This document shows positions 49,964 to 58,288 of a stretch of 64,000 bases of DNA, in pieces. The stretch spans positions 62,001-126,000 of the forward strand of contig CAYNTJ010000007.1 of assembly GCA_964400515.1 (NCBI GenBank). Direction: 5' to 3'. The notes beneath the pieces were generated by a model. It made no database searches, was not told the origin of the DNA, and was given only the letters and a program-made list of their open reading frames with translations. Position 1 is the first letter of the stretch. Each line of letters opens with the position of its first letter. A program made the position numbers and the translations under genes. The stretch is from JAAYHV01 sp964400515 (GTDB taxonomy: Bacteria; Bacillota; Clostridia; Peptostreptococcales; Anaerovoracaceae).

Positions 49964-50818
49964 ATGAACGTAGGATTTATTGGCGCAGGAAAAGTTGGCT
50001 TTTCGCTAGGTAAGCTATTTGTTGAAAACAATATTTGTGTAACAGGCTACAAAAGCAAAAGCATGGAATCTGCTGCCTCGGCAGCAAAATTTACCGGTAC
50101 AAAATCATTTGCAACAATAGAGGCAATAGTTAAAAAGAGTGATATCATTTTCATTACCGTGCCTGATGGCGAGATACTGTCGGTTTGGAATCACATCAAA
50201 GATTTGCCTGTCAAGGAAAAAATAATATGTCACTGTAGTGGATGTTTAACATCCTCTATCTTTGATGGAATAGAGGAAGCAGGCGCTTTTGGTTATTCCA
50301 TTCATCCGTTTTTCCCTATTAGGGATAAGTGGCATTCATATATGGAATTAAAAGAAGCTACCTTTACAATCGAGGGTGCTTTTTTTCATTTAAACACCAT
50401 GTATAGCTTAATAGGCTCCGTGGTGCCCAATGTCAAGATTATTGGGAGTGAAAAAAAGACTAATTACCATGCAGCCGCAGTTTTTTCCAGCAACCTGGTA
50501 ATAGCTTTATGGAGTATAACAAAAAATATGCTCATGGACTGCGGATTTGATGAGGGCTTGGCGGAGAAAACCATGGGGCCACTGTTTTTAAGCAATGCGG
50601 AGAACCTATGCAAATTTGGCGAAATAGACGCCCTTACAGGTCCGATTGAAAGGGCTGATATCGAAACTGTAGAAAAGCACTTTAAGAGTTTGGATGAAGA
50701 GTATTTAAAAACATACTTGCTTCTATCGTCGGAATTGATTAAGGTGGCGGAAAGAAAGAATCCCAATAAAGAATATGGAGTTCTTAAGGAATTGATACTT
50801 AAGAAGGGAGAAAAATGA
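49964..50818 (+). CDS. Rossmann-like/DUF2520 dehydrogenase, probable ketopantoate reductase
   Basis: The 284-residue protein has an N-terminal NADP-type Rossmann motif (GFIGAGKVGFSLG, residues 4-16), SDIIFITVPD, HCSGCLTS, SIHPFFPI, and an all-helical C-terminal DUF2520 domain (NYHAAAVFSSNLVIAL onward). As the first gene of an operon with panB, panC and panD, it probably supplies the missing ketopantoate-to-pantoate reduction, as PanG-type reductases do instead of PanE. This is inferred from context; the fold alone does not fix the substrate. Overlaps panB by 4 nt. Confidence 0.75.
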   Translation: MNVGFIGAGKVGFSLGKLFVENNICVTGYKSKSMESAASAAKFTGTKSFATIEAIVKKSDIIFITVPDGEILSVWNHIKDLPVKEKIICHCSGCLTSSIFDGIEEAGAFGYSIHPFFPIRDKWHSYMELKEATFTIEGAFFHLNTMYSLIGSVVPNVKIIGSEKKTNYHAAAVFSSNLVIALWSITKNMLMDCGFDEGLAEKTMGPLFLSNAENLCKFGEIDALTGPIERADIETVEKHFKSLDEEYLKTYLLLSSELIKVAERKNPNKEYGVLKELILKKGEK

Positions 50819-51645
50819 TGAAAAACACAGTAACTACATTTAAAGAAGCGAAAAAAAACGGCAAGAAGCTTACAATGATCACAGCGTATGATTATACTAC
50901 TGCCTGTCTTGTGGATGAGGCAGGTATGAACGGAATTTTGGTGGGAGATTCCCTGGGGATGGTAATGCTTGGTTATGAGAATACTTTACCCGTTACAATG
51001 GATGATATGATTCATCACACAAGGGCAGTTGCAAGGGGAGCAAAGCAAGCTTTGGTAGTGGGAGATATGCCATTTATGTCTTTCCACGGTGATATTAATG
51101 AAACTGTAAAAAATGCCGGAAGATTCATTAAAGAAGCAAATGCCCACTGTGTTAAGTTGGAAGGAGGCGCTCAGTTTTGCAGAGAAATCGAAGCTATAAC
51201 AAGAGCATCCATTCCAGTAATGGGTCACATAGGGCTTACTCCTCAATCATTTAATGCTTTTGGAGGCTTTAAGGTACAAGGTAAAAATGCCGTAGATGCT
51301 CAAAAAATAATGGATGACGCCAGGGCTATAGAAGAGGCAGGAGCTTTTGCTGTAGTATTGGAATGTGTTCCTTCAAAGCTGGCAGAAAAGATAACTAATG
51401 CAATAGGAATACCAACAATTGGTATAGGAGCGGGAAGCTTTTGTGATGGTCAAATTCTAGTAAACCAGGATATGTTAGGAATGTATAAAGACTTTACACC
51501 AAAGTTTGTAAAAAAATTTGATGATTTGGGTAATAGGTATATAAATGCTTACAGGAACTATATCGATGAAGTAAATGCAGGGACTTTTCCCATGGAGGAA
51601 CACTCTTTTACAATCGATGATGATGTGGTTGAGGGGGTACTTTAA
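50815..51645 (+). CDS. panB: 3-methyl-2-oxobutanoate hydroxymethyltransferase PanB
   Basis: PanB transfers a hydroxymethyl group from methylene-THF to ketoisovalerate, giving ketopantoate. The 276-residue TIM barrel has the conserved MITAYDYTTACLVDEAG (residues about 20-36), GDSLGMVMLGYENTLPVT, VKLEGG, GHIGLTPQS and GIGAGSFCDGQILV. ATGATG gives two adjacent possible starts. Translationally coupled to the upstream reductase. Confidence 0.97.
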   Translation: MMKNTVTTFKEAKKNGKKLTMITAYDYTTACLVDEAGMNGILVGDSLGMVMLGYENTLPVTMDDMIHHTRAVARGAKQALVVGDMPFMSFHGDINETVKNAGRFIKEANAHCVKLEGGAQFCREIEAITRASIPVMGHIGLTPQSFNAFGGFKVQGKNAVDAQKIMDDARAIEEAGAFAVVLECVPSKLAEKITNAIGIPTIGIGAGSFCDGQILVNQDMLGMYKDFTPKFVKKFDDLGNRYINAYRNYIDEVNAGTFPMEEHSFTIDDDVVEGVL

Positions 51646-51654
51646 GGAGTTCAA

Positions 51655-52515
51655 ATGATAACGATATATAAAAGTATAAATGAAGTTAAAAAGGATATAA
51701 AGGAATGGAAAAGGGAGGGGCTATCCATAGGGCTGGTTCCCACCATGGGATATTTGCACGAAGGTCATGAAAGTTTAATAAGAAGGGCCGTTACGGAAAA
51801 TGATAGAGTAGTGGTTAGTGATTTTGTTAATCCCACACAGTTTGGGCCGAATGAAGATTTGGATAAGTATCCCAGGGATATTGATAGGGACGCAATGATT
51901 TGTGGGGCTTCTAAGGCGGATATTCTTTTTGTGCCCGAACCTGAGGAAATGTACAAAGGTCAAAGTAAGACCTTTGTGGAGGTTTTGGATCTTACCAAAG
52001 AGTTATGCGGAAAGTCAAGACCCACACATTTTAGAGGAGTATGTACGATAGTTGCAAAGCTTTTTAATATTGTAGAACCGGATAGGGCATATTTTGGGGA
52101 AAAGGATGCACAGCAATTGGCAATAATAAGAAAAATGGTGGAAGATCTGGATTTTGATATAGAGATTATAGGTTGTCCTATTGTTAGGGAAAAGGACGGA
52201 TTGGCAAAAAGCTCAAGGAATAAGTACTTAAATAAAGAGGAAAGAGCGGCTGCCACAATATTGAATAAATCATTGGTGATGGCAAAGGAAGCCATGATAT
52301 TCGGGGAATCTGATGCTAATAAGGTTATAGAAATGATTAGGGGAAATATTGAAACCGAAAAAACAGCTGATATTGATTATGTGGAGATAGTTGATGCAAA
52401 AACCATGGAAAGAATTGAAAAAATAGACAGAACGGTTTTATGTGCTGTTGCAGTGAGATTTGGGGGAACCAGGCTTATAGATAATTTCAGTTATATATAT
52501 AAGGAGAACGAATAA
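51655..52515 (+). CDS. panC: pantothenate synthetase PanC
   Basis: PanC condenses pantoate and beta-alanine with ATP. The 286-residue protein has the nucleotidyltransferase motifs VPTMGYLHEGHESLI (HxGH, residues about 28-42), VNPTQFGPNEDLDKYPR, FGEKDAQQ and the KSSRN loop (KMSKS-like). Full length. It ends 1 nt into panD (TAATG). Confidence 0.97.
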   Translation: MITIYKSINEVKKDIKEWKREGLSIGLVPTMGYLHEGHESLIRRAVTENDRVVVSDFVNPTQFGPNEDLDKYPRDIDRDAMICGASKADILFVPEPEEMYKGQSKTFVEVLDLTKELCGKSRPTHFRGVCTIVAKLFNIVEPDRAYFGEKDAQQLAIIRKMVEDLDFDIEIIGCPIVREKDGLAKSSRNKYLNKEERAAATILNKSLVMAKEAMIFGESDANKVIEMIRGNIETEKTADIDYVEIVDAKTMERIEKIDRTVLCAVAVRFGGTRLIDNFSYIYKENE

Positions 52516-52898
52516 TGAATGTTACAATGTTAAAGGGTAAAATACATAGGGCTACAGTGACGCAAGCGGAGCTTGATTATGTGGGCAGTATAACAATTGA
52601 CAGTGACCTATTGAAAGCCTCTGGGATAAGAGAGTATGAAAAGGTTCAGATTGTTGATATTAATAACGGAAACAGATTTGAAACTTATACCATCTCAGGA
52701 GAATCGGGTTCTAAAATGATTTGTTTGAATGGGGCTGCCGCAAGGTGCGTTCAAACCGGAGATAAAATAATTATAATGTGCTATTGCACCATGACGGATA
52801 TGGAAGTGGATGAGCATAAACCAAAGGTAGTGTTTGTGGATGATGAAAACAATATAAAAGAATGTGCAACATATGAAAAGCATGGTCAACTGAAATAA
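52515..52898 (+). CDS. panD: aspartate 1-decarboxylase PanD
   Basis: PanD makes beta-alanine from aspartate. The 127-residue pyruvoyl enzyme has the self-cleavage site YVGSITID, with cleavage between Gly24 and Ser25; Ser25 becomes the pyruvoyl group. It also has NGNRFETYTI and LNGAAARCVQTGDKIIIM. It is a stand-alone PanD without a visible PanZ partner. A terminator follows. Confidence 0.97.
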   Translation: MNVTMLKGKIHRATVTQAELDYVGSITIDSDLLKASGIREYEKVQIVDINNGNRFETYTISGESGSKMICLNGAAARCVQTGDKIIIMCYCTMTDMEVDEHKPKVVFVDDENNIKECATYEKHGQLK

Positions 52899-52902
52899 TT
52901 AT

Positions 52903-52930
52903 AAATGGTCTCGATAGGAGGCCATTTTTA
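52903..52930 (+). terminator. intrinsic terminator of the pan operon
   Basis: A 10-bp stem (52903-52912 with 52918-52927, one G-T), 5-nt loop, T5. Confidence 0.8.
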
Positions 52931-53009
52931 TATAAGGACATAAAATTTAAGCGTAACACAACATATAGTGATGAAAACAAAAATATGCATAGCCTGAGAA
53001 AATTATAGT

Positions 53010-53085
53010 TGATATACTCCTAATTGTTGTATAAAAAAATGGAACATTAGGTGATAATATGATATAATATTAAATAATATTATAT
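53010..53085 (+). promoter_or_regulatory. control region of the polysaccharide locus with two inverted repeats
   Basis: An extended -10 TGATATACT (53010-53018) is followed by an inverted repeat CCTAAT(T)GTT / AACATTAGG (53019-53028 with 53043-53051, 14-nt loop). Next come a second TATAAT (53063-53068) and a perfect AT palindrome ATATAATATT / AATATTATAT (53062-53071 with 53076-53085). I see no c-di-GMP riboswitch. The ribosome site AAGGAAGTGGG precedes ATG 53103. Confidence 0.45.
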
Positions 53086-53102
53086 GTTAAGGAAGTGGGA
53101 TT

Positions 53103-53666
53103 ATGGTTGAATATATTAAAGAAAATTATATAATGGATGTCCCATTTGGAAATGTTGAGTTTGGTTTTTATCAGGAATGGGTTATGTTCTTTGGATTGAT
53201 AATTCTGATGATAACCTCTTTGATATTTGCAATAGGAGGATATAAGTATTTTCAGGCAAGTATTTTTATGTTTTTTGCTTGTGGTTTCGGATATTTGGGA
53301 TATTTAATCGGGGGAACATTTACTGATAGCCCGGTATTTATGATGGTATTTCTGATATCCTTCGTTTTCTTTGGGTTAATGATAATATTCTTATTGGGAA
53401 GCGGAATGTTTACCGCATCTAAAAAGGGCAACTTTAAGAATTCAATAATGAAAAAAATGTATCTGATTTCTTCATTATTGGGAGCTTTATCATTGGCATG
53501 CTTGGTGTATTTCTTTGTGTTAAGGGACTACTATATATCAGCCGGGTTGTTCTTGATAGTCTTTATTATTGGTTTCATGCACCAAAAGAAGAATAAGGAT
53601 AAGCAGATAAGATTTAAGACCTATGATGATATATATTTTAAAGATACAAACAAAAATGCTGACTAA
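53103..53666 (+). CDS. polytopic membrane protein of unknown function, first gene of the polysaccharide locus
   Basis: The 187-residue protein has about six hydrophobic segments from residue 25 to 165 (WVMFFGLIILMITSLIFAIGG; IFMFFACGFGYLGYLIGG; FLISFVFFGLMIIFLLGSG), reminiscent of DUF4203/TMEM198-like architecture with Gly-zipper helices, and a short basic, cytoplasmic C-terminus. No family can be fixed. It lies 11 nt ahead of the VTC gene in an unbroken co-directional run up to the glycosyltransferase, so it belongs to that system. Confidence 0.65.
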   Translation: MVEYIKENYIMDVPFGNVEFGFYQEWVMFFGLIILMITSLIFAIGGYKYFQASIFMFFACGFGYLGYLIGGTFTDSPVFMMVFLISFVFFGLMIIFLLGSGMFTASKKGNFKNSIMKKMYLISSLLGALSLACLVYFFVLRDYYISAGLFLIVFIIGFMHQKKNKDKQIRFKTYDDIYFKDTNKNAD

Positions 53667-53677
53667 GGGGTAGTGCT

Positions 53678-54373
53678 TTGATAGATGTGACCAGAAGTGA
53701 AAAAAAGTATCTGATTCCTATGGTGGATATGATTAATCTCGATGGGAAATTAGGGATAATACTAAAAGAAGATGAAAATAACGGAATAGATGGTTATATG
53801 GTAAGATCTCTTTATTTTGATAATTTGGATGACAGGGATTTTGAAGATAAGGTTGATGGTTTGGATAATAGGCAGAAGATACGGATTAGGACCTACAACG
53901 TAGATTCGCCATATTGCAAATTGGAATTCAAGGAAAAATCAGGTAACAGCCAAAGGAAAAGATCATTAACAATTACCAAGGCGGATGCTAATAGGCTTAT
54001 TGAAAGAGATTTTTCGGTATTAAAAAAAATGGATGAACCCTTGGCCAAATGGCTTTATGTGTTTATGACAGAAAACTGTTATTATCCCAAATGCATAGTG
54101 GAGTATAGACGCAAGGCATTTATACATGATGTTAATAACATAAGAATAACATTCGACACTAAGCTTAAAGCAACGGAATTATCCTATGATATCTTTGATG
54201 AAAATTTAAACCTTTATCCCGTTACTAAGATGGGAGAAAATACTTTAGAGATTAAATACGATAATTTTTTGTTTTCACATATTAAAGAGATTTTAGATGA
54301 CTATAACTTATTTCAATTATCAAATAGCAAATATTGCAGAGCTAGAATGATATCTAAGAAAGGTAGATACTAA
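53678..54373 (+). CDS. VTC domain protein (polyphosphate polymerase-like)
   Basis: The 231-residue soluble protein has the VTC/triphosphate-tunnel fold: N-terminal RSEKKYLIP (ExK-type start), SLYFDNLDD, RQKIRIRTYN, KLEFKEK, VEYRRKAF and TFDTKLKA. These Arg/Lys/Glu residues line the tunnel in yeast Vtc4, which makes polyphosphate from ATP. In bacteria this family often accompanies polysaccharide or CotH genes rather than polyphosphate genes, so its product here is open. It starts with TTG; overlaps the DUF4956 gene by 1 nt. Confidence 0.85.
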   Translation: MIDVTRSEKKYLIPMVDMINLDGKLGIILKEDENNGIDGYMVRSLYFDNLDDRDFEDKVDGLDNRQKIRIRTYNVDSPYCKLEFKEKSGNSQRKRSLTITKADANRLIERDFSVLKKMDEPLAKWLYVFMTENCYYPKCIVEYRRKAFIHDVNNIRITFDTKLKATELSYDIFDENLNLYPVTKMGENTLEIKYDNFLFSHIKEILDDYNLFQLSNSKYCRARMISKKGRY

Positions 54374-55065
54374 TGAACGAAATATTAAATCAATTAATTA
54401 CGGAATCAGCACAAGCACTAACGATTATGGATATAATACTTAACTTTGTTGCCGCCGCCGCCATAGGAATATTCATATATATATCATATAGGGTTTCTCA
54501 TACGGGATCTGCTTACAGTGAAAGGTTTAATGTTTCTTTGGTAATGCTAACCTTAGTTACAACACTTGTTATGAGTGTAATCGGAAATAACATAGCCCTT
54601 AGTCTTGGTATGGTTGGTGCTTTATCCATAGTGAGATTCAGAACTGCGATTAAGGATCCCAGAGACACGGCTTACATATTTTGGAGTATAGCAGTTGGAA
54701 TATGCTGCGGGGTTTCGGACTTTGTTATTGCGGGAATAGGCTCGGTGGTTATCTTTTTATTCTTGATACTGTTTGGCTTTGCTGTTGATAACGAAAGAAT
54801 ACTTATAGTTTTAAAGGTTGAGAAGGATAAGCTGGATGATGTAAATAATTATATAGATGGCTTATTTAATAATAAAGCAATAACGAGAGCTCAAAATACT
54901 TTGGGCAGCAATGAATATGCGGAAGTCATATATGAAATTTCCGATAAGCTTTTAAAGAAAGCAAAGAAAAGGGGACTTAATGAAAATCTCCTAACAAGCC
55001 TGGATAAAAAAGAAGGGGTTGCCCTTGTAAATATAATAAAGCAAACAGATGGTATAACCCAATAG
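54373..55065 (+). CDS. DUF4956 family membrane protein
   Basis: The 230-residue protein has about four membrane helices (residues 20-40, 55-75, 95-120, 120-140) and a cytoplasmic alpha/beta C-terminal domain. The signature SLGMVGALSIVRFRTAIKDPRDTAYIFWSIAVG (about 76-108) identifies DUF4956, and the RFR motif is near the membrane, like MgtC-type transporters. It commonly neighbours VTC and CotH proteins; function unknown. It starts within the VTC stop (TAATG). Confidence 0.85.
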   Translation: MNEILNQLITESAQALTIMDIILNFVAAAAIGIFIYISYRVSHTGSAYSERFNVSLVMLTLVTTLVMSVIGNNIALSLGMVGALSIVRFRTAIKDPRDTAYIFWSIAVGICCGVSDFVIAGIGSVVIFLFLILFGFAVDNERILIVLKVEKDKLDDVNNYIDGLFNNKAITRAQNTLGSNEYAEVIYEISDKLLKKAKKRGLNENLLTSLDKKEGVALVNIIKQTDGITQ

Positions 55066-55077
55066 GGAGGTAATTCC

Positions 55078-56691
55078 TTGAAGAATTTAAGTAAATATAG
55101 CTTGATGATGATTGCATTAATATTTCTTGCATTGGTATCGGTATTATACGGATTAAGCCATATAATTCACGAAGGAATGAATAGAGACGTTATCAGTGCT
55201 TATGAAAGTTTACCTGAAGACATAAGCATAGGTCCTGCCCTGGGGTACATTAACGAAGACTATACTTTAGATGATAATTTTTCTTCCAATTTACCGCTGA
55301 TTATAATCGAAACAGATGGAGAATTACCGGATTACAAGATGCATAACTATGTTACCGGAGGTGTTTCCTACAATGATGTTGAGCCTTGGACCACGGGAAG
55401 TATGAGCATTATATATAATGACGGAGAACTAAACTATTTAAAGGATAATGCCAAATGGGAAAGCTCTGTTAAGATCAAAAGAAGGGGACAAACCACATAC
55501 TTCTATGAGAAACCCCAGTATTCCATTAGACTTTTGGAAGCTGACAAAATAACTGATAGGGAAATGAACCTTTTTAACATGGGAGAGGATAATTCTTGGG
55601 CAATAATCGGGAGCGTTGTAGATAAAAGTCTGATAAGAAATTATGTTGCCTATAGCATTGCATCGGAGATAGATGGTAACACCTTGGATACAAAGTTTTG
55701 CGAGGTTGCCGTTAAAGAGGGTGATCAATACATATATCAAGGGCTATACTTGTTTGCGGAAACAGTTTCAAGAAGTGAAAACAGGATTAACATTAAAAAC
55801 TATAATGGGGAAGACAAGTACTCCGGTTATATTTTAAGGAGAGATAGGTATACTCCTTTTGATAAAATTATTGATAACTATTTGAGAACTGAGCTGGATT
55901 ATGACACATATATAGGAATTAAATATCCGACGGATGAAGAACTCAATGATGGTATTATCCAATATATTACAGATGATTTTAATATGATTGAGGAAACTTT
56001 ATATTCGGATGATATGAATTTAAAGAAGGCATATAAAGAATATATAGATGTTGATTCCTTTGTGGACTATTTTCTGATAAATGAATATTTTGGCAACTAT
56101 GATGCCGGATTACATTCCACATATATGTATAAAGACTATGGTGATCCCCTTATGATCGGACCGGTTTGGGATTTTGATCAGGCCATGAATAACTATTATG
56201 CTGAGGAGCAAAAAACCCAACATATGGCCATGCAAACGAGGGCCATATATGAAGAGCTGGTAAAGGATGATAGATTTTTAAATCTGTTGATGGAAAGGTA
56301 TATTAGCCTTAGGAGAACTACTTTAAGTGACGACCATCTGACAGAGACAATAGATAATGCCGCCGCATATATCGATTCTGCAAGGCAAAGGGAGTGGTAC
56401 AGGTGGTATGATTCATACTTTAATGAAGACTATAATGTTACCAGCTATAAGCTTAATGATATAGTAAAGGACGGAATACTAGTAAGCAGATATAATGATG
56501 ATTACGATCAAGAAATATTGATAATCAAGACGTATTTACGTAAGCACGCAGCAGACATACCTGAAAACATAAAGTATCTGAAGGAGGATGCTGAATTTAC
56601 CACAGACATTAAAGGATATAATGTTTTGGTCTTGTTTGGAGTTTTAATACTATTTGCTGTTCCTTCGATTATATTAAGTAAAAAAGGTTAG
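55078..56691 (+). CDS. CotH kinase family protein, membrane-anchored
   Basis: The 537-residue protein has an N-terminal anchor (about 7-30), an extracytoplasmic CotH kinase domain and a C-terminal membrane helix (about 512-533). Kinase-like features: KIKRRGQTTYFYEKPQYSIRL (nucleotide-binding Arg/Lys), NMGEDNSWAIIGSVVDKSLIRNY, QGLYLFAE and the metal-binding WDFD at 364-367. CotH phosphorylates spore coat proteins in Bacillus; here it sits outside the cell in a polysaccharide locus and its substrate is unknown. TTG start with GGGAGG. Confidence 0.87.
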   Translation: MKNLSKYSLMMIALIFLALVSVLYGLSHIIHEGMNRDVISAYESLPEDISIGPALGYINEDYTLDDNFSSNLPLIIIETDGELPDYKMHNYVTGGVSYNDVEPWTTGSMSIIYNDGELNYLKDNAKWESSVKIKRRGQTTYFYEKPQYSIRLLEADKITDREMNLFNMGEDNSWAIIGSVVDKSLIRNYVAYSIASEIDGNTLDTKFCEVAVKEGDQYIYQGLYLFAETVSRSENRINIKNYNGEDKYSGYILRRDRYTPFDKIIDNYLRTELDYDTYIGIKYPTDEELNDGIIQYITDDFNMIEETLYSDDMNLKKAYKEYIDVDSFVDYFLINEYFGNYDAGLHSTYMYKDYGDPLMIGPVWDFDQAMNNYYAEEQKTQHMAMQTRAIYEELVKDDRFLNLLMERYISLRRTTLSDDHLTETIDNAAAYIDSARQREWYRWYDSYFNEDYNVTSYKLNDIVKDGILVSRYNDDYDQEILIIKTYLRKHAADIPENIKYLKEDAEFTTDIKGYNVLVLFGVLILFAVPSIILSKKG

Positions 56692-56693
56692 AT

Positions 56694-56840
56694 ATGGAAT
56701 TTATTTTTACATTTGGAAATGATAAATATTTTTTAGAGATGTTAAATACACCTATTTTCATATGGAGTATCAGGCTAATTGTAATTATCATGTTTATAAG
56801 TGTTTTGGCAAGTTATAGGAAATATAATAGGAAAAAGTAG
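56694..56840 (+). CDS. 48-residue single-span microprotein (DltX-like candidate)
   Basis: This ORF fills the gap between the CotH and MBOAT genes: ATG 3 nt after the CotH stop, stop 7 nt before the MBOAT ATG, with AAAAGG ahead of the start. The product has a short polar N-terminus, one membrane helix (about residues 20-41, PIFIWSIRLIVIIMFISVLA) and a basic end SYRKYNRKK, predicting N-out/C-in. A tiny single-span protein next to a DltB-like MBOAT recalls DltX of the dlt operon. Whether it is translated is untested, but its precise fit between coupled genes argues that it is. Confidence 0.7.
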   Translation: MEFIFTFGNDKYFLEMLNTPIFIWSIRLIVIIMFISVLASYRKYNRKK

Positions 56841-56846
56841 GTACAT

Positions 56847-58280
56847 ATGTTATTTTCAAGCATCGTATTCATATTTTATTTTTTACCAACAGTATTTATC
56901 ATATATTATTTAGTATCCTTTTCAAGGATGCTGCAAAATATTGTATTATTATTGGGTAGCCTATTGTTTTATGCATGGGGTGAACCTACATATGTAGTGC
57001 TTATGATTTTTTCCATCCTGGTTAATTCATCAGGGGGTCTACTTATAGAAAAAATCAATAACAGAGCCACAGGGAAAAAGATACTTGTGTGCGTTATATT
57101 TATAGATTTAATGATACTGTTTCTTTTTAAATATTTAGGTTTTGTTGTGGATAATTTAAATATGGCATTAAATACACAAATAAATGTAATGGATTTGCCA
57201 CTGCCCATAGGAATATCATTCTTTACATTCCAAGCCATATCCTATGTGGTGGATGTTTATAGGGGAGTAACTAAAGCAGAAAATCCGTTTTATGCCGGAT
57301 TGTATATATCTTTTTTCCCACAGCTGATTGCAGGGCCGATAGTAAAGTACCATTCCATAGCCGAACAAATAAGAAGCAGAAAATCAACCGTGGATAAAAT
57401 ATCAGTGGGTATATCAAGATTTACTGTAGGCTTGGGAAAGAAAATACTATTAGCAAATACATTTGCCTTTATGGCTGATACAATATTTAATCAATCACAA
57501 ATAGGGATAGAGAAGGTTGCGGTTCCCGCAATGCTTGCTTGGCTGGGTAGCCTCGCATACACCCTGCAGATATATTTTGATTTTTCTGCATATTCTGATA
57601 TGGCCATAGGACTTGCTTTATGCTTTGGATTTAGACTTGAAGAAAACTTTAATTATCCCTACATAGCTACATCAATTAGTGATTTTTGGAGGAGATGGCA
57701 CATATCATTAACATCGTTTTTTAGGGAATATGTTTACTTTCCCTTGGGCGGCAGCAGAGTAAAGAATCAAGACTATATGGTAAGAAACATCTTCATAGTA
57801 TGGCTGTTAACCGGTATATGGCACGGTGCAAACTGGACATTTATATTTTGGGGCCTGTATTATTTCTTCATACAATTGGCCGAAAGGTTTTTTGAGTTTG
57901 AAGAAACTGTAAAGAACAAACTATTCAAGCACATTTATACACTTTTTATAGTTAATTTGGGTTGGATATTCTTCAGAAGTGACAGCCTTTATCAAGCGGG
58001 AAGATATATTATGAATATGTTTGCCCTAAATAACAACGGTATATACAGTGAATTAGCGGTATGCATGATCAAAGAGAATTGGGTTTTTCTGGTTTTAGGT
58101 ATAATATTTTCCACACCTATTGCTATTAAAATGAATGATATATTATATAAGAATCGTGAAAAAAGCCTAAACACTGTTTACACATTGGCCTATCCTATAT
58201 GCATGTTACTATTACTAATAATATCAATTAGTTATTTGGTTTCAGGGTCATATAATCCGTTTATATACTTTAATTTTTAG
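56847..58280 (+). CDS. MBOAT family O-acyltransferase (AlgI/DltB-like)
   Basis: The 477-residue, 10-12 helix protein moves acyl groups across the membrane onto extracellular sugars. MBOAT motifs: LPLPIGISFFTFQAISYVVDVYRG, DFWRRWHISLTSFFREYVYFPLGG with His285, and LTGIWHGANWTFIFWGLYY with the catalytic His326. It is closest in layout to AlgI (alginate acetylation). It is flanked by the microprotein and by a DHHW protein, its usual extracytoplasmic partner. Confidence 0.93.
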   Translation: MLFSSIVFIFYFLPTVFIIYYLVSFSRMLQNIVLLLGSLLFYAWGEPTYVVLMIFSILVNSSGGLLIEKINNRATGKKILVCVIFIDLMILFLFKYLGFVVDNLNMALNTQINVMDLPLPIGISFFTFQAISYVVDVYRGVTKAENPFYAGLYISFFPQLIAGPIVKYHSIAEQIRSRKSTVDKISVGISRFTVGLGKKILLANTFAFMADTIFNQSQIGIEKVAVPAMLAWLGSLAYTLQIYFDFSAYSDMAIGLALCFGFRLEENFNYPYIATSISDFWRRWHISLTSFFREYVYFPLGGSRVKNQDYMVRNIFIVWLLTGIWHGANWTFIFWGLYYFFIQLAERFFEFEETVKNKLFKHIYTLFIVNLGWIFFRSDSLYQAGRYIMNMFALNNNGIYSELAVCMIKENWVFLVLGIIFSTPIAIKMNDILYKNREKSLNTVYTLAYPICMLLLLIISISYLVSGSYNPFIYFNF

Positions 58281-58288
58281 AGGTGCGT

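Noticed and set aside
52931..53102. c-di-GMP riboswitch ahead of the polysaccharide operon
   Set aside because: Looked for the class I and class II conserved blocks because of the PilZ synthase; neither is present. Control by c-di-GMP would be at the protein level.
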